A DNA stretch of 64,000 bases from Microbacteriaceae bacterium PS02343 (GCA_029959365.1 JASCOA010000001.1:124001-188000); one strand, 5' to 3'. Shown: positions 6,991 to 15,532, counted from the first letter of the stretch. Program-made: numbers and translations. Notes: generated by a model not told the origin, from the sequence alone.

Positions 6991-9123
6991 ATGCTGACGG
7001 CGCGCGCGAACCGGCTCCGGCGCGCCCTCGTTGCGACGCTCGGCGCGCTCGTGGCGCTGCCGGTGCTGCTCGCCGCGCAGCCCGCGCTCGCGGCGGTGGA
7101 ACCGGACGGTGCAGCGGATGCGGTCACCGCCTCCGTCCGAATCGCCGACGAAGGAGACCTCGTTCCCGGCGAGGACCTCGTGCTGCAGGTGACGGTCGAC
7201 AACGCCAGCACGATCGATGTGCCCGAGGCGGTCGCCACGGTGGCGCTCGGCGACGGCCCGCTGCGCCAGGAGTCGGCGCTCACGTCGTGGCTGGCCGGCG
7301 ACGACGACGTCTCGCTGCGCGCACGGCGCACCGTCGGATGGCTCGCGACGCCGGCCATCGAGGCCGGGCAGCGCAGCAGCTTCGAGCTCACCGTGCCCTC
7401 GGGCAACCTCGGCATCCGCGATGCCCCGTCGGTCTGGGGCGTGCGGCTGCTCGCGCTGGAGCTCGACCTCGGCGAAGGCCGTCAGGTGCAGGCGCGCAGC
7501 AGCATCACCTGGCTGCCGGAGGGCATCGATTCGCAGCAGCGGCTCGCCGTCGTCGTGCCGCTCACGAGCGGCATCGAGACGGAGAGCGGCGTGCTCGACG
7601 AGAGCGAGCTCACCGCTCTGACGAACCCTGGCGGCAGGCTGCGAGCACGGCTCGACTCGGCGATCGCGACCGGCGCGACCGTCGCGGTGGACCCGATGGT
7701 GCTGGCCTCCATCCGCCTGCTCGGGGCCTCGACGCCGGCGAGCGCGGGGGACTGGCTCGCCGACCTCGAGGCCGCGCAGCTCGACAGCTTCGTGCTCGGC
7801 TGGGCCGACGTCGACCCCGTCGAACTGCTGCGCGCGGGCGGCTCCGCGCTGCGCGCGCCGGCCAGCCTCGAGGCCGAGATCGACGCCGCGGACTTCGCGG
7901 AGGCCCCCGAACCCGACCCGAGCACGAGCACCGCCGCCCCGAGCGCGTCCCCGACGCCCCCCGCCGAGGAGCCCGTCGAGGGCGGGACGGTGCTGCCCGA
8001 CGTGGCGGCGCTCACGGCCTGGGAGCCGACCCTCACCGAGGTCGCCTGGCCTGTCGGGGCGGTCGGCCTCGGCGAACTGCAGGGGCTCGTCGGCGCGCAG
8101 ACCGTCCTGCTCGACGATCGGTCGCTCGCCCAGACGCCCGCCGACTCCGCCCGCATCGATGCATCGACGGCGACGATCCTCGAGCGCTCCTCGGTCTCCA
8201 CCGCCGTCGCCCGGGCGGCCTCCGCGACCACCACCGCCGCATGGCAGTCGGCGATGTCTCGGGTGCGCGCGCTGCTCGCGATCGCCGCCCGCGCCGACAC
8301 CGGCACGATCATCGCCGCGATGCCGCGCGACGGCGCCGACACCCCGCGCTTCGACGAGACGCTCCGCGCGCTGAACGAGCTCCCCTGGAGCTCACCCGGC
8401 ACGCTGACGGAGGCGCTCGACGAGCCCGCGGCCGAGGTCGAGGCCGCCGAGGTCGCGGTGCCCGAGCGCCAGGCGAGCGTCGACCGGCTGGTCGGGGCGA
8501 GCCTCGGGCTCGACGCGATCGCCAGCACCGTCGAGCAGCCCGCGACGCTGCTCGGTCAGCGCCGCACCGCGCTGCTCGGTCTGCTCTCCTCCGCCTGGCG
8601 CGACAGCGAGTCGTGGGGCCCCGCCGTGGAGCAGGAGATCGCCGCCATCGCGACCGTCAACGGCTCCATCAGCATCATCGGCGACACGATCAACCAGCTC
8701 TCCTCGCACTCCGAGCTGCCCATCACGGTCAGCAGCACCCTCCCGCAGCGCGCGACGGTCTACGTGACCGTCACCCCCTCGAATCCGTCGCTCTCGATCG
8801 AGGACCAGCGCGTCGAGCTCGTCGTACCGGCGAACGGCCAGGCCCGGGCGATCGTGCCCGTCGAATCGGTGGCGAACGGCTCCGTCACCTTGACGGTGGC
8901 GATCGCCTCCGGCTCCGGCGACTCCGTGGCCGCCCCCGCCTTCCTCGACCTCAACGTCCAGGCCGGTTGGGAGACCGCCATCACGGGCACCTTCGGCGTG
9001 CTCGTCGGCCTCGTCTTCATCGGCGGCATCGTGCGCACCATCCTGAAGCGCCGCAGGGCCCGGTCGGCCACCGAGCAGGGCGATGTGCAGAGCGCCGACG
9101 TCGAAGCGGATGCCCGTGGCTGA
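6991..9123 (+). CDS. DUF6049 family envelope protein
   Basis: 710 aa. A Sec signal peptide (basic n-region, hydrophobic core, cleavage near residue 33 after ALA) is followed by a large extracellular region with an immunoglobulin-like beginning (EDLVLQVTVDNAST), a Pro/Ser/Thr-rich linker near 308-332, and one C-terminal transmembrane helix (about 665-690) followed by an Arg/Lys-rich tail. Proteins of this type lie directly upstream of murJ across Actinobacteria (Rv3909 in M. tuberculosis), which suggests a role with the lipid II flippase. The gene overlaps murJ by 14 bp. No catalytic motif is visible. Confidence 0.8.
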   Translation: MLTARANRLRRALVATLGALVALPVLLAAQPALAAVEPDGAADAVTASVRIADEGDLVPGEDLVLQVTVDNASTIDVPEAVATVALGDGPLRQESALTSWLAGDDDVSLRARRTVGWLATPAIEAGQRSSFELTVPSGNLGIRDAPSVWGVRLLALELDLGEGRQVQARSSITWLPEGIDSQQRLAVVVPLTSGIETESGVLDESELTALTNPGGRLRARLDSAIATGATVAVDPMVLASIRLLGASTPASAGDWLADLEAAQLDSFVLGWADVDPVELLRAGGSALRAPASLEAEIDAADFAEAPEPDPSTSTAAPSASPTPPAEEPVEGGTVLPDVAALTAWEPTLTEVAWPVGAVGLGELQGLVGAQTVLLDDRSLAQTPADSARIDASTATILERSSVSTAVARAASATTTAAWQSAMSRVRALLAIAARADTGTIIAAMPRDGADTPRFDETLRALNELPWSSPGTLTEALDEPAAEVEAAEVAVPERQASVDRLVGASLGLDAIASTVEQPATLLGQRRTALLGLLSSAWRDSESWGPAVEQEIAAIATVNGSISIIGDTINQLSSHSELPITVSSTLPQRATVYVTVTPSNPSLSIEDQRVELVVPANGQARAIVPVESVANGSVTLTVAIASGSGDSVAAPAFLDLNVQAGWETAITGTFGVLVGLVFIGGIVRTILKRRRARSATEQGDVQSADVEADARG

Positions 9124-10744
9124 GCGCGGGCTCGGCCGTTCCAGCGCGCTGCTGGCCGCCGGCACGATGGTGTCGCGGGTGCTGGGCTTCGCCAAGGCGA
9201 TGCTGCTCGCAGCAGCGATCGGCCAGTTCGCCAGCCCGGCGGGGAACGCCTTCGCCGTAGCGAACCAGCTACCGAACAACATCTACGCGCTCATCGCAGG
9301 GGGCGTACTCAGCGCAGTGCTGGTTCCGCAGATCGTCAGGGCGAGCAGGGCGGCGGACGGAGGCAGCGCCTTCATCAATCGAATCCTCACACTCGGCATC
9401 TCGGTCTTCCTTGGCGCGACGCTCCTCGCGACCATCGCTGCGCCGCTGCTCGTGAATCTCTACGCGGCCCAAGGCGATGAGGGTCGTGGTCTCGGCGACG
9501 CCATGCCGCTCGCGATCGTCTTCGCCTACTGGTGCCTGCCGCAGGTGCTCTTCTACGCGATCTACAGCCTGCTCGGCGAAGTGCTCAACGCCCGCAAGGT
9601 CTACGGCCCCTTCACGTGGGCGCCCGTGATCAACAACCTGGTCGCGATGGCCGGTCTGGTCGTCTTCATGACGGCCTACGGTTCGGCGGACCGCTTCAGC
9701 GACCCTGGCGCTTGGGACGCCGGAGCCATCACCCTGCTCGCCGGCACGACGACGCTCGGCGTAGCCGCGCAGGCCGGATTCCTGGCGCTCTTCTGGCGTC
9801 GAGCCGGCCTTCGGTTCCGCCCCGACTTCCGCTGGCGGGGCGTGGGCCTCGGCCGCGCGGGCAAGGCTGCTGGATGGATGTTGGCGATGGTGGTCACCAG
9901 CCAGATCGCGGCGATCTTCCAGACCCGAGCCGCTACTGAGGCCGCACAGGAGGCCTCCGCCAACCTGGCGCTCCAGAACTCGTGGCTCGTCTTCATGCTG
10001 CCGCACTCGATCGTCGCCGTCTCGCTGATCACGGTCTACTACACGCGCATGAGCGCGCATGTGCACGACGGTGACAACCGCGCACTCCGTTCCGACGTGT
10101 CGCAGTCCCTCCGCAGCATCCTGCTGGTCATCGTTTTCTCGATGGCGGGTCTCATCGTGCTGGCCTACCCGTTCGCGAAGTTCTTCAACGGCACCTTCGC
10201 CGGTGTGCAGGGCATGGCGCATGTGCTGTTCGCCTACTTGCCGGGACTGGCCGCGTTCTCGACGCTCGCGGTGATGCAGCGTGTGCTCTACGCGCGCGAG
10301 GAGACACGCACCACTTTTTGGTTGCAGGCGGTCCAATCGGGCGTGGTCGTGATCTCGGCACTGATCTGTCGCACGCTGCCCGTCGAATGGATCGCGATCG
10401 GCATCGCGATCGGCACCACCGCTGCGGGCTCGCTGCAGGCCGTGCTCGCTGTGCTCGTGGTCCGCAAGCGCATCGGCGGCATCGACGGCCGCAAGGTCCT
10501 CGCCCGCGTCATCGTCTACACGCTCGCCGCGCTCATCGCGGGCGGCATCGGCATGGCCGTGCTGCACCCGCTGGGCGGCTTCCGGGAGGGCGGATGGGCG
10601 CAGTCCGGCATCCCGCAAGCCGGCCTGTCGATGCTGCTCGTCGGGGGGCTCATGGCGGCCGTCTACGGCGTGCTGCTGCTGCTCGCCCGCGACCCGGAAG
10701 TCCGCGGACTGGTCGGCGTCGTCCGCCGCCGGCTCGGCCGCTGA
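9110..10744 (+). CDS. murJ: Lipid II flippase MurJ
   Basis: 544 aa, about 14 transmembrane helices, MATE/MVF fold. Moves lipid II across the membrane for peptidoglycan synthesis. The N-terminal stretch GTMVSRVLGFAKAMLLAAAIG and NQLPNNIYALIAGGVLSAVLVPQ are MurJ signatures. The mycobacterial orthologue (Rv3910) carries a long cytosolic pseudokinase and extracellular tail; here the protein ends after the membrane core. ATG at 9110 overlaps the DUF6049 gene, implying coupling; GTG 9116 is an alternative. Followed by trxB on the same strand, but with a separate promoter. Confidence 0.93.
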   Translation: MPVAERGLGRSSALLAAGTMVSRVLGFAKAMLLAAAIGQFASPAGNAFAVANQLPNNIYALIAGGVLSAVLVPQIVRASRAADGGSAFINRILTLGISVFLGATLLATIAAPLLVNLYAAQGDEGRGLGDAMPLAIVFAYWCLPQVLFYAIYSLLGEVLNARKVYGPFTWAPVINNLVAMAGLVVFMTAYGSADRFSDPGAWDAGAITLLAGTTTLGVAAQAGFLALFWRRAGLRFRPDFRWRGVGLGRAGKAAGWMLAMVVTSQIAAIFQTRAATEAAQEASANLALQNSWLVFMLPHSIVAVSLITVYYTRMSAHVHDGDNRALRSDVSQSLRSILLVIVFSMAGLIVLAYPFAKFFNGTFAGVQGMAHVLFAYLPGLAAFSTLAVMQRVLYAREETRTTFWLQAVQSGVVVISALICRTLPVEWIAIGIAIGTTAAGSLQAVLAVLVVRKRIGGIDGRKVLARVIVYTLAALIAGGIGMAVLHPLGGFREGGWAQSGIPQAGLSMLLVGGLMAAVYGVLLLLARDPEVRGLVGVVRRRLGR

Positions 10745-10784
10745 CGCACCTCTCCCATCCGCTTCCCAGGCCTCGGCGGAGCCC

Positions 10785-10810
10785 GGAATAGCCGCTCGGT
10801 AGCATGTGTT
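10785..10810 (+). promoter_or_regulatory. SigR/SigH-type promoter of trxBA
   Basis: GGAAT at 10785-10789, exactly 18 nt, then GTT at 10808-10810. This matches the GGAAT-N18-GTT consensus of the thiol-stress sigma factor (SigR in Streptomyces, SigH in mycobacteria), which drives trxBA in those organisms. The trxB start lies 48 bp further on, with GAGGAG in between. Confidence 0.75.
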
Positions 10811-10858
10811 GTCACCCCTGCGGCGGTCGTTCCGTCGCGTGAGAACGAGGAGCTCCCC

Positions 10859-11806
10859 GTGCGTCAGGTCATCATCATCGGCTCCGGCCCCGCCGGCTAC
10901 ACCGCCGCGATCTACGCGGCCCGCGCGCAGCTGGAACCGCTGCTCATCGCGAGCAGCGTGCAGGCCGGTGGCGAGCTCATGAACACGACCGAGGTCGAGA
11001 ACTTCCCGGGCTTCCCCGAGGGCGTCATGGGCCCCGACCTCATGACCAAGATGCAGGAGCAGGCGGAGCGCTTCGGCACCGAGGTCGTCATGGACGACGT
11101 CGTGTCGGTCGAGCTCTCCGGCGACGTCAAGAAGGTCACGCTCGGCAATGGCGAGACCCATGAGGCGCAGACCGTGATCGTGGCGACCGGGTCCGCGTAC
11201 CGCAAGCTCGGCCTCGAGAGCGAGGAGCAGTACAGCGGCTTCGGCGTCAGCTGGTGCGCCACCTGCGACGGCTTCTTCTTCCGCGAGAAGACGATCGCCG
11301 TCGTCGGCGGCGGCGACTCCGCGATGGAGGAGGCCAACTTCCTCACCCGCTTCGCCGACAAGGTCTACGTGATCCACCGCAAGGACTCGCTGCGCGCGTC
11401 GAAGATCATGCAGCAGCGCGCCTTCGACAACCCCAAGATCGAGTTCCTCTGGAACAAGGAGGTCGCGCAGATCTTCGGCGACCAGCAGGTGCGCGGCATC
11501 ACGATCAAGGACACGGTCGACGGCACCGAGACGACGATGGACCTCGACGGCCTCTTCATCGCCATCGGCAACGACCCGCGCACGCACCTCGTGCACGGCC
11601 AGGTCGACCTGACTTCGGACGGCACCATCGCCGTCGAGGGCCGCACCTCGCGTACGAGCCTGCCCGGCGTCTTCGCCGCGGGCGACGTGGTCGACCCCAC
11701 CTACCGCCAGGCCATCACCGCGGCCGCTTCAGGCACCGTCGCGGCGCTCGACGCGGAGCACTACCTCGTCGCCGCGAACGACGGACTCGTCGCCGCCGGC
11801 GCCTGA
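10859..11806 (+). CDS. trxB: Thioredoxin reductase
   Basis: 315 aa. NADPH-dependent FAD flavoenzyme that reduces thioredoxin. FAD-binding GSGPAGYTAA at residue 8, redox-active CATC (C133 and C136), NADPH-binding GGGDSAMEEA at 150, and a C-terminal FAD motif GVFAAGDVVDP. GTG at 10859 is preceded by GAGGAG. trxA follows 31 bp downstream, forming the trxBA operon, with a SigR-type promoter upstream suggesting induction by disulfide stress. Confidence 0.97.
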   Translation: MRQVIIIGSGPAGYTAAIYAARAQLEPLLIASSVQAGGELMNTTEVENFPGFPEGVMGPDLMTKMQEQAERFGTEVVMDDVVSVELSGDVKKVTLGNGETHEAQTVIVATGSAYRKLGLESEEQYSGFGVSWCATCDGFFFREKTIAVVGGGDSAMEEANFLTRFADKVYVIHRKDSLRASKIMQQRAFDNPKIEFLWNKEVAQIFGDQQVRGITIKDTVDGTETTMDLDGLFIAIGNDPRTHLVHGQVDLTSDGTIAVEGRTSRTSLPGVFAAGDVVDPTYRQAITAAASGTVAALDAEHYLVAANDGLVAAGA

Positions 11807-11837
11807 TCGCATCCCGAACCGAAGCAAGGAGCACACC

Positions 11838-12158
11838 ATGTCCAACGCCACCACCGAGGCCACTTTCCAGGCCGACGTCCTCGACTCCTCCAAGCCCGTC
11901 CTCGTGGACTTCTGGGCCGAGTGGTGCGGCCCGTGCCGCATGGTCAGCCCGATCGTCGACCAGATCGGCGAGGAGAACGCCGAGAAGCTCACGGTCCTGA
12001 AGCTCAACGTCGACGAGAACCCCCAGCTCGCCGCGCAGTACCAGATCACCTCGATCCCGGCGCTCAAGGTCTTCCAGGGCGGCGAGGTCGTCAAGACGAT
12101 CATCGGCGCCAAGCCGAAGCCGGCCCTCGAGGCCGATCTTGCCGACTTCATCGGCTGA
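11838..12158 (+). CDS. trxA: Thioredoxin
   Basis: 106 aa, standard thioredoxin. FWAEWCGPC with the redox pair C30 and C33, and cis-proline segment TSIPALKVF. Ribosome binding site AAGGAG lies 8 nt before the ATG. Partner of TrxB in the same operon; a hairpin terminator follows. A second, longer thioredoxin-like gene lies at 49.6 kb. Confidence 0.97.
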   Translation: MSNATTEATFQADVLDSSKPVLVDFWAEWCGPCRMVSPIVDQIGEENAEKLTVLKLNVDENPQLAAQYQITSIPALKVFQGGEVVKTIIGAKPKPALEADLADFIG

Positions 12159-12174
12159 GTCCAATCACGACCTC

Positions 12175-12209
12175 GCGGCCCGCATCCCCTTCCCGGGGGT
12201 GCGGGTCGC
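12175..12209 (+). terminator. Hairpin after trxA
   Basis: A 15-bp stem with two G-T pairs (12175-12189 with 12195-12209) and a 5-nt loop, followed by TGGTTT. It lies 16 bp after trxA. The T-run is weak, typical of high-GC terminators. Confidence 0.7.
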
Positions 12210-12223
12210 CTGGTTTAACGGCA

Positions 12224-12229
12224 TATCCT
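12224..12229 (+). promoter_or_regulatory. -10 hexamer TATCCT, leaderless start
   Basis: Ends 6 nt before the ATG at 12236. No ribosome binding site can fit in between. Confidence 0.55.
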
Positions 12230-12235
12230 GAGACG

Positions 12236-13558
12236 ATGACGACCCCGAGCACTCCGCGGCGGGTCGAAGGCATCAGCCTCGATCCCTGGTACAACAGCTA
12301 CGCCGACCGCACCGCAGGCCTCAGCGCCTCCGAGGTCCGAGCCCTGTTCGCCGTCGCATCGCGCCCCGAGGTCGTCTCCCTCGCCGGCGGCATGCCGTAC
12401 GTCTCCGCGCTGCCGCAGGACGTGCTGAACGGGTCCATCGAGCGGGTCATGCAGGAGCAGGGTCCGGTCGCGCTGCAGTACGGCGGCGGTCAGGGCGTGG
12501 GCATCCTGCGCGAGCAGATCCTCGACATCATGGCCCTCGAGGGCGTGCGCGGCAGTGCCGACGATGTGGTCATCACGACCGGCTCGCAGCAGGCGCTCGA
12601 CCTGGTCACCAAGCTCTTCGTGAACCCTGGCGACGTCGTGCTCGCCGAGGCCCCCAGCTACGTCGGCGCGCTCGGCGTCTTCCGCTCGTACCAGGCCGAG
12701 GTCGCCCACGTGCTCATGGACGACGAGGGCATCATCCCCGAGTCGCTGCGCGAGACCATCGCGAACCTGCGCGCCGCGGGCAAGAGCATCAAGCTGCTCT
12801 ACACGATCCCCAACTTCCAGAACCCGACCGGCGTGACCATGAGCTTCGCGCGTCGCGCCGAGGTGCTCGAGATCGCCCGCAGCAACGACATCCTGGTCCT
12901 CGAGGACAACCCCTACGGCCTACTGCACTTCGGTACGCCGGCGCCGCACGCGATGCGCTCGCTCGACGACGACGGCGTGGTCTACCTCGGCACCTTCTCC
13001 AAGACCCTGGCTCCCGGCCTGCGCGTCGGTTGGGCGCTCGCCCCGCACGGCATCCGCGAGAAGCTCATCCTGGCCGCTGAGGCCGCGATCCTCTCGCCGA
13101 GCGTCTTCAATCAGCTGATCATCTCGGAGTACCTCAACCGCACCGACTGGATGGCGCAGATCGAGACCTTCCGAGAGACCTACCGTGTGCGCAAGGAGGC
13201 CATGATCTCGGCGCTAGGGGAGTACCTCCCCAAGCTCAGCTGGACGGATCCGGGCGGCGGCTTCTTCGTCTGGCTCAACCTGCCCCCGCACCTCGACTCG
13301 AAGGCGATGCTGCCCCGTGCGGTCAAGGAGCTCGTCGCCTACACGCCGGGCACGGCCTTCTACGCCGATGGCCGCGGCGGCAATCACATCCGCCTCTCCT
13401 TCTGCTACCCCCAGCCGGACTTCATCCAGGAGGGCATCCGCCGCCTCGCGACCGTCATCAACGGCGAGCTCGAGCTGCTGAACACCTTCGCCCAGACCGG
13501 CCCGCTGCATCTCTCGCAGCGCCACAACGTCATCGCACCGCCCCCGAACATCGGCTAG
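12236..13558 (+). CDS. PLP-dependent aminotransferase, class I/II
   Basis: 440 aa fold-type I enzyme. GSQQALD near residue 116, YTIPNFQNPTGV near 189, EDNPYG near 223 and the PLP-binding SKTLAPG (Lys256) are hallmarks of the 2-aminoadipate/alanine-like aminotransferase family related to MocR catalytic domains, but there is no N-terminal winged helix. Orthologues sit between trxA and parB in many Actinobacteria. The substrate is unknown. The ddl-like gene starts 6 bp after its stop, suggesting an operon, so amino acid supply for the wall is a possible link. Confidence 0.88.
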   Translation: MTTPSTPRRVEGISLDPWYNSYADRTAGLSASEVRALFAVASRPEVVSLAGGMPYVSALPQDVLNGSIERVMQEQGPVALQYGGGQGVGILREQILDIMALEGVRGSADDVVITTGSQQALDLVTKLFVNPGDVVLAEAPSYVGALGVFRSYQAEVAHVLMDDEGIIPESLRETIANLRAAGKSIKLLYTIPNFQNPTGVTMSFARRAEVLEIARSNDILVLEDNPYGLLHFGTPAPHAMRSLDDDGVVYLGTFSKTLAPGLRVGWALAPHGIREKLILAAEAAILSPSVFNQLIISEYLNRTDWMAQIETFRETYRVRKEAMISALGEYLPKLSWTDPGGGFFVWLNLPPHLDSKAMLPRAVKELVAYTPGTAFYADGRGGNHIRLSFCYPQPDFIQEGIRRLATVINGELELLNTFAQTGPLHLSQRHNVIAPPPNIG

Positions 13559-13564
13559 GACATC

Positions 13565-14524
13565 ATGAGCAACGCCCCCCGACAGGTCCTGATCCTCGCC
13601 GGAGGGATCTCCCATGAGCGCGACGTGTCGCTGCGATCCGGTCGCCGCGTCGCCGACAGCCTGCAGTCGCACGGCATACAGGTGACCCTGCGGGACCCGG
13701 ACGCGAGCCTCCTGCCGTTCCTGCGCGAGCACAAGCCCGACGTCGTCTGGCCGGCGCTGCATGGCGCCAGCGGCGAGGACGGCGCGCTCACCGGCCTGCT
13801 CGATTTCCTCGGCATCCCCTTCGTCGGATCTCGAGCGGATGCGGCCAGGCTCGCCTGGAACAAGCCGGTCGCGAAGGCCATCGTCTCCCGGGCGGGCGTG
13901 CCCACCCCGCGGTCGATCACGCTGACCAACGAGACCTTCCGCGAGCTCGGTGCCGCCGGTGTGCTCGCAAGCGTCGCCGAGGAGCTCCCCGTACCCGTCG
14001 TCGTCAAGCCCGCGCAGGGCGGTTCCGCGCAGGGCGTCACGCTCGTCGACGATCAGTCGGCGCTCCCTCGTGCGATGGTCAACGCCTACACCTACGGCGA
14101 CGAGGTGCTCATCGAGCAGCGCATCATCGGCACGGAGATCGCCGTGGGCATCATCGACACCGGCGACGGACCCGTAGCCCTGCCGCCCGTCGAGATCGAG
14201 CCGCTCTCGGGCGTCTACGACTACGAGGCCCGGTACACCGCCGGCATGACCCGGTTCTACGCTCCGGCGAGACTGTCGGATGAGGTCGCCGCGCGCGCCA
14301 CCGAGACCGCCATCGCCGCGCATCAGGCGCTCGGGCTCCGGCATCTCTCGCGTATCGACATGATCGTCGACGCTGCCGGCACTCCGTGGTTCCTCGAGGC
14401 GAGCATGATGCCCGGACTCACCGAGACCTCGCTCATGCCGCAGGCCCTCGAGTCGGCAGGCCACGATCTCGGGTGGGTCTACTCGGCGCTCGCCGACGCG
14501 GCCATCGCCGACGCCGGCCGCTGA
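13565..14524 (+). CDS. D-alanine--D-alanine ligase-like ATP-grasp protein
   Basis: 319 aa. Ddl landmarks are present: SHERDVSLRSG (Glu18), HGxxGEDG at 66, ATP-grasp VVVKPAQGGSAQGV at 145, Arg263-Ile-Asp265 and Glu278. The final metal-site motif, normally E-x-N-(T/S)-x-PG, reads EASMMPG, so the Mg-binding Asn is Ser280. The protein is shorter than typical Ddl (340-370 aa). It may be a true ligase with a changed metal site or a paralogue with another dipeptide product; the cell probably needs a canonical Ddl elsewhere. Six bases after the aminotransferase gene; a parS site follows its stop. Confidence 0.8.
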   Translation: MSNAPRQVLILAGGISHERDVSLRSGRRVADSLQSHGIQVTLRDPDASLLPFLREHKPDVVWPALHGASGEDGALTGLLDFLGIPFVGSRADAARLAWNKPVAKAIVSRAGVPTPRSITLTNETFRELGAAGVLASVAEELPVPVVVKPAQGGSAQGVTLVDDQSALPRAMVNAYTYGDEVLIEQRIIGTEIAVGIIDTGDGPVALPPVEIEPLSGVYDYEARYTAGMTRFYAPARLSDEVAARATETAIAAHQALGLRHLSRIDMIVDAAGTPWFLEASMMPGLTETSLMPQALESAGHDLGWVYSALADAAIADAGR

Positions 14525-14543
14525 AAGCAGTCCGCTTCGCTCG

Positions 14544-14559
14544 TGTTTCACGTGAAACA
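14544..14559. other. parS site 1, perfect palindrome
   Basis: TGTTTCACGTGAAACA, identical to the bacterial parS consensus. It lies 20 bp after the ddl-like gene. ParB loads here and spreads. Confidence 0.95.
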
Positions 14560-14774
14560 AGCACTGCTCTTCGGGTGTCACAAGCTCCTGATCGATGCAG
14601 AATATGCTGATCAGAGTTGGTTTCGCCCATAGGCGAATGCCTTCGGCCGTGCTCCGCTGATGCAGGTCGTCACGTGCAGGTCTTGGGCGGAGACGTTGAA
14701 CGCTATCGACGTCGAGAGTCCCGAGAAGTGCTGATGGCCGCAGCCTCGTTCGCGCGCTCTGCCAACAGCCACTT

Positions 14775-14804
14775 CGGCCGGGAGACAGCAGCGGCCGTCT
14801 TTTT
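14775..14804 (+). terminator. Terminator-like hairpin in gene-poor island
   Basis: CGGCCG twice, 11 nt apart, followed by TCTTTTT on the plus strand. No gene precedes it on this strand within 240 bp, so it may end a short non-coding transcript. Confidence 0.45.
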
Positions 14805-14993
14805 GCACCGAAGCAGATGACCTGACGCAGTCCAGGTTTTTCTACCTCGTGTCACAACCCGACGAGCACGTGCGTGTCTTCGCGCATGCCCATCTCACTC
14901 AGCCTTCCTCCGCGCTCACCGCACGGCTCGGACGGTACCCGACCTTGCGAGCGAGAGTCGTCCACGATTCCAACCGCTGCACCGCTCGACGAC

Positions 14994-15045
14994 GCGGGGG
15001 AGCGGCCGCGGGGGGGGGGAGCGGCCGCGCGGGGGAGCGGCCGCG
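14994..15045. repeat. Three copies of a G-run plus NotI-like palindrome
   Basis: GGGGGAGCGGCCGCG occurs three times in tandem, with the middle G-run expanded to ten G (15010-15019). The G-run is prone to slippage and could form G-quadruplex structure. Confidence 0.8.
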
Positions 15046-15355
15046 CGTCAGTACGGGTCCATCACAGATGCATCCTGGACGGACCCTCTTGGGTCGTCGT
15101 GACGAGCAACATCGCGCGTCAGCGAACGGCGGAGGTCCTCCGTCAGAACGGAAACCGAGGCCGTCGACTCCGCAGCGTATTCATCGCGCTGACGCGCACG
15201 TCTCATCATCGATTCCGTCGTCTTGGCCACAGACATGGTGGAACTATCGCGCCACGACACCGCACGCTCCCTAACCGAGCGGTTCCCGCTCGCTGTCACT
15301 GCACCTATCAGCGACAGCGCCCGTACTGATTGAGATCGGCCAGGTGCACCGGTTC

Positions 15356-15445
15356 GCTTTTCGAGTCGGCGCTTTTCGAGTCGGCGCTTTTCGAGTCGGC
15401 GCTTTTCGAGTCGGCGCTTTTCGAGTCGGCGCCCTTCGAGTCGGT
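15356..15445. repeat. 15-bp tandem array, five perfect copies plus one variant
   Basis: Unit GCTTTTCGAGTCGGC repeated five times without change (15356-15430), then a copy with three changes (15431-15445). It runs straight into the next array. Perfect identity implies recent expansion. Confidence 0.95.
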
Positions 15446-15513
15446 GCGCGGCGCGCGGCGCGCGGTGCGCGGTGCGCGGTGCGCGGTGCGCGGTGCGCGG
15501 TGCGCGGTGCGCG
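15446..15513. repeat. 7-bp tandem array GCGCGGY
   Basis: Nine units plus a partial one (two GCGCGGC, then seven GCGCGGT), ending 3 bp before a parS site. Strongly G/C and alternating, with Z-DNA potential. Confidence 0.95.
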
Positions 15514-15516
15514 AAC

Positions 15517-15532
15517 CGTTTCACGTGAAACA
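15517..15532. other. parS site 2
   Basis: CGTTTCACGTGAAACA, one mismatch at the outer base. It directly follows the 7-bp array. Confidence 0.9.

Noticed and set aside
4419-7415. A 998-codon version of the CCA-adding enzyme
   Set aside because: The extra 520 N-terminal codons are antisense to the HExxH and DUF6049 genes and unlike the family.
14849-15329. Two overlapping plus-strand frames of 141-151 codons
   Set aside because: Both run through the G-run repeats; composition is not codon-like and no ribosome binding site is present.
15356-15513. CRISPR array
   Set aside because: Units are directly adjacent with no spacers and there are no cas genes, so these are simple tandem repeats.
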